DNA of 64,000 bases from Sipunculus nudus (taxonomy: Eukaryota; Annelida; Sipuncula; Golfingiida; Sipunculidae): contig CM049309.1 of the NCBI GenBank assembly GCA_026874595.1, positions 94,760,723 to 94,824,722 on the forward strand, written 5' to 3'. Both the position numbers and the translations under genes were made by a program. Positions 20,950 to 34,983 of the stretch are shown here, in pieces (the stretch's first letter is position 1; each line of letters begins with the position of its first letter). The notes beneath the pieces were generated by a model. That model was not told the DNA's origin. It was given only the letters and a program-made list of their open reading frames with translations, and searched no databases.

Positions 20950-23900
20950 TTGCATCATGGCTGTTGTACTGACCATGACTAAACCTTGTATCAACACAGT
21001 CATACTCTACCCTCTGCTTGTATCAACACTCCATAATGCACCGTCTGCATCACAAGACTAAATGCATCATGGCTGTTGTACTGACCATGACTAAACCTTG
21101 TATCAACACCATCATACTCTACCCTCTGCTTGTATCAACACTCCATAATGCACCGTCTGCATCACAAGACTAATGTATCATGGCTGTTGTACTGACCATG
21201 ACTAAACCTTGTATCAACACCATCATCCTCTACCCTCTGCTTGTATCAACACTCCATAATGCACCGTCTGCATCACAAGACTAAATGCATCATGGCTGTT
21301 GTACTGACCATGACTAAACCTTGTATCAACACCATCATACTCTACCCTCTGCTTGTATTCACACTCCATACTGCACCGTCTGCATCACAAGACTAATGTA
21401 TCATGGCTGTTGTACTGACCATGACTAAACCTTGTATCAACACAGTCATACTCTACCCTCTGCTTGTATCAACACTCCATAATGCACCGTCTGCATCACA
21501 AGACTAAATGCATCATGGCTGTTGTACTGACCATGACTAAACCTTGTATCAACACCATCATACTCTACCCTCTGCTTGTATCAACACTCCATAATGCACC
21601 GTCTGCATCACAAGACTAATGTATCATGGCTGTTGTACTGACCATGACTAAACCTTGTATCAACACCATCATCCTCTACCCTCTGCTTGTATCAACACTC
21701 CATAATGCACCGTCTGCATCACAAGACTAAATGCATCATGGCTGTTGTACTGACCATGACTAAACCTTGTATCAACACCATCATACTCTACCCTCTGCTT
21801 GTATTCACACTCCATACTGCACCGTCTGCATCACAAGACTAATGTATCATGGCTGTTGTACTGACCATGACTAAACCTTGTATCAACACCATCATACTCT
21901 ACCCTCTGCTTGTATTCACACTCCATACTGCACCGTCTGCATCACAAGACTAAATGCATCATGGCTGTTGTACTGACCATGACTAAACCTTGTATCAACA
22001 CCATCATCCTCTACCCTCTGCTTGTATCAACACTCCATACTGCATCGTCTGCATCACAAGACTAAATGTATCATGGCTGTTGTACTGACCATGACTAAAC
22101 CTTGTATCAACACCATCATCCTCTACCCTCTGCTTGTATCAACACTCCATACTGCACCGTCTGCATCACAAGACTAAATGCATCATGGCTGTTGTACTGA
22201 CCATGACTAAACCTTGTATCAACACCATCATCCTCTACCCTCTGCTTGTATCAACACTCCATACTGCATCGTCTGCATCACAAGACTAAATGCATCATGG
22301 CTGTTGTACTGACCATGACTAAACCTTGTATCAACACCATCATACTCTACCCTCTGCTTGTATCAACACTCCATAATGCACCGTCAGCATCACAAGACTA
22401 AATGCATCATGGCTGTTGTACTGACCATGACTAAACCTTGTATCAACACCATCATACTCTACCCTCTGCTTGTATCAACACTCCATACTGCACCATCAGC
22501 ATCACAAGACTAAATGTATCATGGCTGTTGTACTGACCATGACTAAACCTTGTATCAACACCATCATCCTCTACCCTCTGCTTGTATCAACACTCCATAC
22601 TGCATCGTCTGCATCACAAGACTAAATGTATCATGGCTGTTGTACTGACCATGACTAAACCTTGTATCAACACCATCATCCTCTACCCTCTGCTTGTATC
22701 AACACTCCATACTGCATCGTCTGCATCACAAGACTAAATGTATCATGGCTGTTGTACTGACCATGACTAAACCTTGTATCAACACCATCATCCTCTACCC
22801 TCTGCTTGTATCAACACTCCATACTGCACCGTCTGCATCACAAGACTAATGTATCATGGCTGTTGTACTGACCATGACTAAACCTTGTATCAACACCATC
22901 ATCCTCTACCCTCTGCTTGTATCAACACTCCATACTGCACCGTCTGCATCACAAGACTAAATTTATCATGGCTGTTGTACTGACCATGACTAAACCTTGT
23001 ATCAACACCATCATACTCTACCCTCTGCTTGTATCAACACTCCATACTGCACCGTCTGCATCACAAGACTAAATGCATCATGGCTGTTGTACTGACCATG
23101 ACTAAACCTTGTATCAACACCATCATACTCTACCCTCTGCTTGTATCAACACTCCATACTGCACCGTCTGCATCACAAGACTAAATGCATCATGGCTGTT
23201 GTACTGACCATGACTAAACCTTGTATCAACACCATCATACTCTACCCTCTGCTTGTATCAACACTCCATACTGCACCGTCTGCATCACAAGACTAAATGC
23301 ATCATGGCTGTTGTACTGACCATGACTAAACCTTGTATCAACACCATCATACTCTACCCTCTGCTTGTATCAACACTCCATACTGCACCATCAGCATCAC
23401 AAGACTAAATGCATCATGGCTGTTGTACTGACCATGACTAAACCTTGTATCAACACCATCATCCTCTACCCTCTGCTTGTATCAACACTCCATACTGCAC
23501 CGTCTGCATTACAAGACTAAATGCATCATGGCTGTTGTACTGACCATGACTAAACCTTGTATCAACACCATCATACTCTACCCTCTGCTTGTATCAACAC
23601 TCCATAATGCACCGTCTGCATCACAAGACTAAATGCATCATGGCTGTTGTACTGACCATGACTAAACCTTTTATCAACACCATCATACTCTACCCTCTGC
23701 TTGTATCAACACTCCATACTGCATCGTCTGCATCACAAGACTAAATGCATCATGGCTGTTGTACTGACCATGACTAAACCTTGTATCAACACCATCATAC
23801 TCTACCCTCTGCTTGTATTCACACTCCATACTGCATCGTCTGCATTACAAGACTAAATGCATCATGGCTGATGTACTGACCATGACTAAACCTTGTATCA

Positions 23901-26900
23901 ACACCATCATCCTCTACCCTCTGCTTGTATCGATCAACACTCCATACTGCATCGTCTGCATCACAAGACTAAATGTATCATGGCTGTTGTACTGACCATG
24001 ACTAAACCTTGTATCAAAACCATCATACTCTACCCTCTGCTTGTATTCACACTCCATACTGCACCGTCTGCATTACAAGACTAAATGCATCATGGCTGAT
24101 GTACTGACCATGACTAAACCTTGTATCAACACCATCATACTCTACCCTCTGCTTGTATCAACACTCCATACTGCATCGTCTGCATCACAAGACTAAATGC
24201 ATCATGGCTGTTGTACTGACCATGACTAAACCTTGTATCAACACCATCATACTCTACCCTCTGCTTGTATCAACACTCCATACTGCACCGTCTGCATCAC
24301 AAGACTAAATGTATCATGGCTGTTGTACTGACCATGACTAAACCTTGTATCAACACCATCATACTCTACCCTCTGCTTGTATCAACACTCCATACTGCAT
24401 CGTCTGCATCACAAGACTAAATGCATCATGGCTGTTGTACTGACCATGACTAAACCTTGTATCAACACCATCATACTCTACCCTCTGCTTGTATTCACAC
24501 TCCATACTGCACCGTCTGCATCACAAGACTAAATGTATCATGGCTGTTGTACTGACCATGACTAAACCTTGTATCAACACCATCATCCTCTACCCTCTGC
24601 TTGTATCAACACTCCATACTGCACCGTCTGCATCACAAGCCTAATGTTTCATGGCTGTTGTACTGACCATGACTAAACCTTGTATCAACACCATCATACT
24701 CTACCCTCTGCTTGTATCAACACTCCATACTGCATCGTCTGCATCACAAGACTAAATGCATCATGGCTGTTGTACTGACCATGACTAAACCTTGTATCAA
24801 CACCATCATACTCTACCCTCTGCTTGTATCAACACTCCATACTGCATCGTCTGCATCACAAGACTAAATGTATCATGGCTGTTGTACTGACCATGACTAA
24901 ACCTTGTATCAACACCATCATCCTCTACCCTCTGCTTGTATCAACACTCCATAATGCACCGTCTGCATTACAAGACTAAATGTATCATGGCTGTTGTACT
25001 GACCATGACTAAACCTTGTATCAACACCATCATACTCTACCCTCTGCTTGTATCAACACTCCATACTGCACCATCAGCATCACAAGACTAAATGCATCAT
25101 GGCTGTTGTACTGACCATGACTAAACCTTGTATCAACACCATCATCCTCTACCCTCTGCTTGTATCAACACTCCATACTGCACCGTCAGCATCACAAGAC
25201 TAAATGCATCATGGCTGTTGTACTGACCATGACTAAACCTTGTATCAACACCATCATACTCTACCCTCTGCTTGTATCAACACTCCATACTGCACCGTCT
25301 GCATCACAAGACTAAATGCATCATGGCTGTTGTACTGACCATGACTAAACCTTGTATCAACACCATCATACTCTACCCTCTGCTTGTATCAACACTCCAT
25401 ACTGCACCATCAGCATCACAAGACTAAATGCATCATGGCTGTTGTACTGACCATGACTAAACCTTGTATCAACACCATCATCCTCTACCCTCTGCTTGTA
25501 TCAACACTCCATACTGCACCGTCTGCATTACAAGACTAAATGCATCATGGCTGTTGTACTGACCATGACTAAACCTTGTATCAACACCATCATACTCTAC
25601 CCTCTGCTTGTATCAACACTCCATAATGCACCGTCTGCATCACAAGACTAAATGCATCATGGCTGTTGTACTGACCATGACTAAACCTTTTATCAACACC
25701 ATCATACTCTACCCTCTGCTTGTATCAACACTCCATACTGCATCGTCTGCATCACAAGACTAAATGCATCATGGCTGTTGTACTGACCATGACTAAACCT
25801 TGTATCAACACCATCATACTCTACCCTCTGCTTGTATTCACACTCCATACTGCATCGTCTGCATTACAAGACTAAATGCATCATGGCTGATGTACTGACC
25901 ATGACTAAACCTTGTATCAACACCATCATCCTCTACCCTCTGCTTGTATCGATCAACACTCCATACTGCATCGTCTGCATCACAAGACTAAATGTATCAT
26001 GGCTGTTGTACTGACCATGACTAAACCTTGTATCAACACCATCATACTCTACCCTCTGCTTGTATTCACACTCCATACTGCACCGTCTGCATTACAAGAC
26101 TAAATGCATCATGGCTGATGTACTGACCATGACTAAACCTTGTATCAACACCATCATACTCTACCCTCTGCTTGTATCAACACTCCATACTGCACCGTCT
26201 GCATCACAAGACTAAATGTATCATGGCTGTTGTACTGACCATGACTAAACCTTGTATCAACACCATCATACTCTACCCTCTGCTTGTATTCACACTCCAT
26301 ACTGCACCGTCTGCATCACAAGACTAAATGTATCATGGCTGTTGTACTGACCATGACTAAACCTTGTATCAACACCATCATCCTCTACCCTCTGCTTGTA
26401 TCAACACTGCATACTGCACCGTCTGCATCACAAGCCTAATGTATCATGGCTGTTGTACTGACCATGACTAAACCTTGTATCAACACCATCATACTCTACC
26501 CTCTGCTTGTATCAACACTCCATACTGCATCGTCCGCATCACAAGACTAAATGCATCATGGCTGTTGTACTGACCATGACTAAACCTTGTATCAACACCA
26601 TCATACTCTACCCTCTGCTTGTATCAACACTCCATACTGCATCGTCTGCATCACAAGACTAAATGTATCATGGCTGTTGTACTGACCATGACTAAACCTT
26701 GTATCAACACCATCATCCTCTACCCTCTGCTTGTATCAACACTCCATAATGCACCGTCTGCATCACAAGACTAAATGTATCATGGCTGTTGTACTGACCA
26801 TGACTAAACCTTGTATCAACACCATCATCCTCTACCCTCTGCTTGTATCAACACTCCATACTGCACCATCAGCATCACAAGACTAAATGCATCATGGCTG

Positions 26901-28352
26901 TTGTACTGACCATGACTAAACCTTGTATCAACACCATCATCCTCTACCCTCTGATTGTATCAACACTCCATACTGCACCGTCTGCATTACAAGACTAAAT
27001 GCATCATGGCTGTTGTACTGACCATGACTAAACCTTGTATCAACACCATCATACTCTACCCTCTGCTTGTATCAACACTCCATACTGCACCGTCTGCATC
27101 ACAAGACTAAATGCATCATGGCTGTTGTACTGACCATGACTAAACCTTGTATCAACACCATCATACTCTACCCTCTGCTTGTATCAACACTCTATACTGC
27201 ACCGTCTGCATTACAAGACTAAATGTATCATGGCTGTTGTACTGACCATGACTAAACCTTGTATCAACACCATCATACTCTACCCTCTGCTTGTATCAAC
27301 AATCCATACTGCATTGTCTGCATCACAAGACTAAATGCATCATGGCTGTTGTACTGACCATGACTAAACCTTGTATCAACACCATCATCCTCTACCCTCT
27401 GCTTGTATCATCACTCCATACTGCACCATCAGTATCACAAGACTAAATGCATCATGGCTGTTGTACTGACCATGACTAAACCTTGTATCAACACCATCAT
27501 ACTCTACCCTCTGCTTGTATCAACACTCCATACTGCACCATCTGCATCTCAAGACTAAATGCATCATGGCTGTTGTACTGACCATGACTAAACCTTGTAT
27601 CAACACCATCATACTCTACCCTCTGCTTGTATCAACACTCCATACTGCACCATCAGCATCACAAGACTAAATGCATCATGGCTGTTGTACTGACCATGAC
27701 TAAACCTTGTATCAACACCATCATCCTCTACCCTCTGCTTGTATCAACACTCCATACTGCACCGTCTGCATCACAAGACTAAATGCATCATGGCTGTTGT
27801 ACTGACCATGACTAAACCTTGTATCAACACCATCATACTCTACCCTCTGCTTGTATCAACACTCCATACTGCATCGTCTGCATCACAAGACTAAATTTAT
27901 CATGGCTGTTGTACTGACCATGACTAAATCTTGTATCAACACCATCATACTCTGCCCTCTGCTTGTATCAACACTCCATACTGCATCGTCTGCATTACAA
28001 GACTAAATGCATCATGGCTGTTGTACTGACCATGACTAAACCTTGTATCACCACCATCATACTCTACCCTCTGCTTGTATCAACACTCCATACTGCACCG
28101 TCTGCATCACAAGACTAAATGCATCATGGCTGTTGTACTGACCATGACTAAACCTTGTATCAACACCATCATCCTCTACCCTCTGATTGTATCAACACTT
28201 GATACTGCACCGTCTGCATCACAAGACTAAATGCATCATGGCTGTTGTACTGACCATGACTAAACCTTGTACCCTCTGCTTGTATCAACACTCCATACTG
28301 CACCATCAGCATCACAAGACTAAATGCATCATGGCTGTTGTACTGACCACAC
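20950..28352. repeat. 112-bp satellite-like tandem array, about 66 copies
   Basis: GGCTGTTGTACTGACCATGA recurs at 20959, 21071, 21182 and onward at 111-112 bp. Units with CTAATG in place of CTAAATG are 111 bp. Copies differ mainly at a few recurring two-state positions: TGCATCAT/TGTATCAT, ATACTC/ATCCTC, TATCAAC/TATTCAC, ATAATG/ATACTG, ACCGTC/ATCGTC/ACCATC and CATCAC/CATTAC. The first four units are repeated as units five to eight (446-bp block). A larger block is duplicated at offset 2019 bp. The last copies are shortened near 28270. Frames inside it are 60-70 codons and incidental. It is the longest array in the window. Confidence 0.98.
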
Positions 28353-28667
28353 AGGTGATAATTATGGACTGATATAATTTCAGACATTCATTATCTTTTT
28401 ATGTGATTAGTGACTGTAGTAAGGAAGGAATGCCATGAACGTGGTACCTGGCACATTTAGCAAACATATCATCATCAGTATGAAAAACAGGTCTACTATG
28501 GCACAAAAACGTACATGATGTTGTATTGCAGTCAATGACAATGTAACAAATTACACATTTACTGCTCTGTTTAAATTTTAATTGATTGGTTTTGAAAATA
28601 TTACTGATATGTTCTTTCAATGTACCCTTCTCTTTCCCGTAACATTGCTTTACAACAATCAAGATCA
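28353..28667. other. Unique spacer between two arrays
   Basis: An 89-codon minus-strand frame at 28399-28668 has no recognisable domain. No other structure is seen. Confidence 0.45.
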
Positions 28668-30312
28668 AAGGCTTATGATATCAATGGGTTTTTCATTTCA
28701 GCTTTATGATATCAATGGGTTCTTCATTAAAAGCTTATGATATCAATGCTTTCTTTATTAAAGCCTTATGATATCAATGGGTTCTTCATTAAAGCCTTAT
28801 GATATCAATGGGGTTCTTCATTATAGGCTATGGTATCACTAGGTTCTTCATTAAGGCCTAATGATATCAACAGGTTCTTCTTTAAAGGCTTATGATATCA
28901 ATGGGTTCTTTATTAAAGCCACAATTATGATATCAATGGGTTCTTCATTAAGGCTTAATTATGATATCAATGGGTTCTTCATTAAAGCCTTATAATATCA
29001 ATGGGTTCTTCATTAAAGGCATGTGATATCGATGGATTCTTCATTAAAGGCTTATGATATTGATGGGTTCTTCATTAAAGGTTTATGATATCAATGGGTT
29101 CTTCATTTAAGGCATGTGATAACAATGGGTTCTTCATTAAAGCCTTATGATTTATTTATTTAAACTTTACTTTACATGGATTATACAAATAGTTATTATA
29201 ACTAATTTAGGCACTCTCCATGGCTCCAGTGATGGCGTTCGGTAGACTGCAGGGATGGAGGAAACCTGAGTACCCTGAGGAAACAGCCGGCCTTGGACAG
29301 CAACTACAGCCCACTCTAATAGCCACGCTTGGGATCGAACCTGGGTTTCCATCAGAGAAAGCCAAGCGTTTTACCACTCAGCTGTCCAGGCCCCATGATA
29401 TCAAAGTTTCTTAATTTAAGCCTTATGATATCAATGGGTTCTTAATTAAAGCCTTATGATATCAACAGGTTCTTAATTAAAAGCTTATGATATAAATGGG
29501 TTTTTTTAAAGGCTTATGATATAAATGGGTTCTTTATTAAAGGCTTATGATATCAAAGGGTTCTTCATTAAAGCCTTACAATATCACTGGGTTCTTCATT
29601 AAAGCCTTGTGATATCAACAGGTTCTTAATTATAAGCTTATGATATAAATGGGTTCTTCATTAAAGGCATATGATCTCAAAAGGTTCTTCATTAAAACAT
29701 TATATCAACAGGTTCTTCATTAAGCCTTATGATATCAAAGGGTTCATCACTAAATCCTTATGATATCATTGGGGTCTTCCTTAAAGCCTTATGATATTAA
29801 TAGGTTCTTTATTAAAGCCTTATGATATGAATGGGTTCTTCATTAAAGCTATATGTTATCAAAGGGTTCTTCATTAAAGGCTTATGACATCAAAGAGTTC
29901 TTCATTTAAGTCTTATTAAATCAATGGGTTCATCATTAAAGCCTTATGATATCAATGGTTTCTATATTAAAGCCTTATGATATCAATGGGTTTTTCATTA
30001 AAGCCTTATGATATCAATGGATTCTTCATTTAAGCCTTATGATATCAATGGTTTCTTCATTTAAGGCTTATGACATCAAAGAGTTCTTCATTTAAGCCTT
30101 ATTAAATCAATGGGTTCATCATTAAAGCCTTATGATATCAATGGTTTCTTTATTAAAGCCTTATGATATCAATGGGTTTTTCATTAAAGCCTTATGATAT
30201 CAATGGATTCTTCAATTAAGGCTTATGATATCAATGGTTTCTTTATTAAAGCCTTATGATATCAATGAGTTCTTCATTAAAGCCTTAATTATGATATCCA
30301 TGGGTTCTTCAA
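28668..30312. repeat. 31-bp tandem repeat array interrupted by a SINE
   Basis: The unit is CTTATGATATCAATGGGTTC followed by TTCATTAAAGC. About 45 copies with many small length changes span the interval, split by the 243-bp SINE at 29152-29394. A six-unit block beginning CTTATGACATCAAAGAGTTC at 29881 is repeated at 30067, offset 186 bp. The array is more diverged than the 112-bp and 39-bp arrays, suggesting it is older or less homogenised. Confidence 0.95.
29152..29394 (-). mobile_element. tRNA-derived SINE inserted in the 31-bp array, minus strand
   Basis: On the minus strand a tRNA-like head begins at about 29394 (GGGCCTGGACAGCTGAGTGG) and contains a canonical B box, GGTTCGATCCC (complement of 29331-29341). 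Its A-box-like GCTGAGTGGTAAAA is of the tRNA-Leu/Ser style. The body contains GGAGGAAACCTGAGTACCC (sense on the plus strand at about 29260-29278). The 3' end is A-rich, seen as TTTATTTATTTAAA at 29151-29164 on the plus strand. The array motif breaks at CCTTATGAT on the left and resumes at ATGATATCAA on the right, so ATGAT is a probable 5-bp target duplication. Length is 243 bp. A MetaSINE-type affiliation is possible but untested. Confidence 0.8.
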
Positions 30313-32654
30313 GGCAGAAGAGTAAACACTGCCAGAGTGGAATTGTCCAATCACCTGAGACACTGCCTGAAGACTGACTGACAGCCATTACACCAACTTG
30401 GTCTCAATAGGAAAGGAGGAAGCCATTTACTCAGCTAATTTGCTGATTCCTTATTACTGCGACACACAAGGAGGATATTTTAATGAAATGAGCTTGAAAC
30501 AATGAGGTTTAGCTATATACACATATGCATAACTCAATCAATTTATCAAACCTGCACTCAGTACCAGAAAGATCAGGTGTGAACAAGAAATTTAACAGGA
30601 TGTTTTTTTTTTTACATACAAATATTGAGATACATTCACACCCACAGATAATGGGAAACAAATATTTTATGAACAAATTTAAACCTGCATATTTACTCTG
30701 AGATATCACAATACAAGAATATTAACAAACAGAATTCGTGAATATTATAAGAAAATTGTGAAATTAAGTATGAAAATATAAATTACCATAAGCATAAACA
30801 GATTTAATAAGTAACCCATATAGTTTATAGGTCAAATAAAAAAAACCCTGGTTAATAATTGGCCTGAGGGAAAAGCCACTTCTCTCTGCCATCCACTGTA
30901 ATTAATGAAATCACTATAAAACCGGAAACACCTGCCACAGAAACTGGGTTATTTTTTCTACCTGATTACTAAGTTATATTTAGTCTGTGGTATGACAAGT
31001 GCACTGGCTGTCAGAGTGCAGCAGGGATTAGTCTGCTCAAGACAACAGACATTTATAACATGGCACCTAATTATCTTCTTCACCAATAACACGTTAATAT
31101 TGTATACAGCTTAGGTTTATATAACTGTCATTTGAAATCATCACAGTACACCAGGTAAACCATTAACTTCTTGTCAGAATAAACACATTTAAGCATCCAG
31201 TCTGACTGGAAAAAACTCTTACCTGAATCTTAAATTATAGAAATAATTAATCTTTTGGTCTGACTCAATATGAAAGCAACCACATCATTAAACCTAACAA
31301 GTGCACTTGGAAGACCATGCCATAGTATTTTACATTCACAAAAGGTTCATTCACAGTGGTTAACTGAAGAAGATGCCAATCACTGTCAGTACTGTTCATA
31401 TGTCCATTTAATTTGAACATTACCAATAATATAAACATGATTTTTTTTCTCCTCTTCACTTCAGATTTCTTAATCTACTGCACATGCCCAAAAGCAACAC
31501 TACCAGCAAACATGTATGACTTTTGTCAGTCTGTATTTTCCTCCATGCATAAATACATTTTTTTTTATTCTGCATACCCATGTGTATACTGTCAGGCACT
31601 TTTACAGGAATTAGACCATATATCCATGAAAACGCATGAATTATTTTTGAACTGTTCACGACTTATCAGAACTATTGGCCAAAAGGTTTGGAAGCATTTG
31701 TGTGTGATGAGGATATGACTATAGTGATAAGCCATCACAAGCCTACCAGTCATTATACAAGGATACATTCAATATCACACTTTAAACAGAGCAGTACTGA
31801 AACAGCTGCCACAGCAGTGCAGCTGGAGTAGTATTTCACTGATTATACAGTCCAGTTTGATAAAGCAGTCAATTTGAGATTTTTGTAGGTTACAAGATGA
31901 GTATCAGTGTTAGTATTATAAGGAATTCTATCTGTAACTTTTCTACACATGAAACACAAGTCTAACACAGAATATCAATAACCATTATCTAAGTAACATC
32001 ATAAAAGATTAAAAGCTGCAAAAGCAAATGACTGAATAACTTCATATCAGAGATTCATAGCTTTATGCACAAATTTAAATCACGTTTTTTCACTTGTCTC
32101 AACATTTATACTTTACGCTAAATCTCCATAATTTTTTTGTATTAAAGTATAAGTAAACCTGAGAGGTCAGATTTGTGGTTGCCCTATTTGCCCACAAAAC
32201 TCAATATTTATATCACAAGCCTTCACCTATTTCAGTGTAAATGTGGCCTCTATTGTGATTATAATGAGGCCTATAGTGTTACACAGCATGTATCATAGTT
32301 GGGCTTTGTAACTGATCTTTCTAATGGACTTGCAAGCTACAAGTGAAATCTAAAGCTGGGCTGTTAACAGGGTGTTCACAGGACAGTCTTTAAATAGACT
32401 GACACCTTGAAAAACAGCTTTAAAACAGCCAAACTGTTTGTAAATTAGGCCCCCTGAGGGCATGTGGCAACAGGCAGTTTATAAGACATACTGAACAGCT
32501 CAAAAAGGTTCCTATTTTACATGTTTTCAAACCAGAAACCAAGGTATACACAGCAAAGAGGAAAATATTATGGGACTGGTTTATGCTGACGAGCTGAGCA
32601 TTTAAAAGCTTAATATGTTTTAGGTTCAAATCAGCAATCTAGACTACATGTACA
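30313..32654. other. 2.3 kb of unique AT-rich DNA, no gene recognised
   Basis: Frames at 31265-31718 overlap on both strands, contain long T/A runs and have no recognisable domain. Probably intron or intergenic sequence. Confidence 0.45.
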
Positions 32655-33922
32655 GATACTCTTTACTGTACACTACAGATACCATGAAATGATGTACAGA
32701 TAGTCAGATACCCTTAACTGTACATTACGGGTACCATGAAATGATGTACAGACACCCTTTACTGAACAATACTGATACATGAAATGATGTACAGATACCC
32801 TAAACTGAACAATAGAGATACCATGAAATGATGTAGAGATAGATACCTTTTACTGTATAAAACAGATACCATGAAATGATGTACAGATACCCTTTACTGT
32901 ACAATACAGATACCATGAAATGATGTAGAGATAGATACCTTTTACTGTATAATACAGATACCATGAAATGATGTACAGATACCCTTTACTTTACAATACA
33001 GATACCATGAAATGATGTAGAGATAGATACCTTTTACTGTATAATACAGATACCATGAAATGATGTACAGATACCCTTTACTGTACAATACAGATACCAT
33101 GAAATGATGTAGAGATAGATACCTTTTACTGTATAATACAGATACCATGAAATGATGTACAGATACCCTTTACTGTACAATACAGATACCATGAAATGAT
33201 GTACAGATACCCTTTACTGTACAATACAGATACCATGAAATGATGTAGAGATAGATACATTTTACTGTATAATACAGATACCATGAAATGATGTACAGAT
33301 ACCCTTTACTGTACAATACAGATACCATGAAATGATGTACAGATACCCTTTACTGTACAATACAGATACCATGAAATGATGTACAGATAGTCAGATACCC
33401 TTAACTGTGCATTACAGGTACCATGAAATGATGTACAGACACCCTTTACTGAACAATATTGATACATGAAATGATGTACAGATACCCTAAACTGAACAAT
33501 ACAGATACCATGAAATGATGTACAGATACCCTTTACTGTACAATACAGATACCATGAAATGATGTACAGATAGTCAGATACCCTTAACTGTGCATTACAG
33601 GTACCATGAAATGATGTACAGACACCCTTTACTGAACAATATTGATACATGAAATGATGTACAGATACCCTAAACTGAACAATACAGATACCATGAAATG
33701 ATGTACAGATACCCTAAACTGAATAATAGAGATACCATGAAATGATGTAGAGATAGATACCTTTTACTGTATAATACAGATACCATGAAATGATGTACAG
33801 ATACCCTTTACTGTACAATACAGATACCATGAAATGATGTACAGATACCCTTTACTGTACAATACAGATACCATGAAATGATGTACAGATACCCTTTACT
33901 GTATATTACAGATACATTGATG
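32655..33922. repeat. 44/50-bp tandem repeat array, about 27 copies
   Basis: The unit contains GATACCATGAAATGATGTAC and AGATACCCTTTACTGTACAA. A longer unit with GTAGAGATAGATACC alternates with the 44-bp unit between about 32830 and 33130 at about 93-94 bp, forming a dimeric higher-order repeat. A multi-unit block carrying AGATAGTCAGATACCC recurs at 33385 and 33567 (offset 182 bp). Minus-strand frames of 68 and 114 codons are by-products. Confidence 0.95.
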
Positions 33923-34983
33923 TGCAAAGAAGGTCATGTTTTCATCAGTTTTTCTTTTATCTTTCATTTATTTGTCTGACAGCATCATAACTATATAGCT
34001 TACATAATATTAATTTAAACTTGCAGTAATGATCATGATGAACACATCAGACATTGGTACTGCACTTTTTGGTGCTGTTGATGTTATTTTCTGCTTTAAG
34101 CAGTTTTGGTGCTGTTGATGTTATTTTCTGCTTTAAGCAGTTTGTGATGACCAGCAGCTGAACCATAAATGATCAAATCCTGAATCTGAAGCTCCAACTT
34201 AAATGGTTGCTATATCAACTTACATTAAGTTACTTTGGGTCTATATGTTGTGACCTGACAGACAGTGTATCATTACACTGTGTGAACCTGGCACAGAATC
34301 GGGTACAACATCCATTAGTGTACTGAGTAAGCACATCCCTTTGCTGTTTAACATGTGTCCTTGTTGTACGTAAGTTGGCTGAGGAAAAGTCGAAGAAAAA
34401 ACTTCCTTAAAGTTAGAGTGATTCTATGTTTAAGCAACCTTTTTTTTATGTTGAAACTTGATACCAATCCATGGTTTCTATGGTACTGGTCTATCCTACT
34501 TTGTCAAATGTATTGCGAGAAACAAAGGAGCTGTATTTCAACAGCCTTCAGGGCGTGGTTTTACTTTGGCTGGTTCAATCCCTAAGAGAAAGCAGCACAT
34601 GTCAAGATAGGCAGAGGACACAATCCTGTCCTGGAGAGTATAAACTGTAGAATCATGCTTCATGTTTTAAGGAAAATTATTTAAATATCAACGGCCTGAG
34701 GTCAGGGAATATTAATTTAAAGAACAATGATTTGTGGTCAGAGGAATATTAATGTTTAGAACCATGCCTTTTGGTCTGAGGTATATCAATTTAAAGAATT
34801 ATACTTTCTGGGAGGAGACAAATTCAGAATTCATCTGTTTATTAAACCAATATGAAATTTGAATCTGCTGAAGTCAGTATCAATTTCCATATAGATGTAT
34901 AGTGAATAGGAAATCAGATAAAATAATTGATGTGAGAATTACAGAATTATGTATAATATGTAAACTGACTGGACATGAATACA
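33923..34983. other. Mostly unique DNA with one short duplication
   Basis: GGTGCTGTTGATGTTATTTT plus CTGCTTTAAGCAGTTTT is present twice in tandem at 34068-34142 (about 36-bp period). A 76-codon frame at 34355-34585 + has no recognised domain. Confidence 0.6.

Noticed and set aside
20950-28352. Possible CRISPR array because of regular repeats
   Set aside because: Units are contiguous 112-bp copies with no unique spacers, in eukaryotic DNA without cas genes. This is a tandem satellite.
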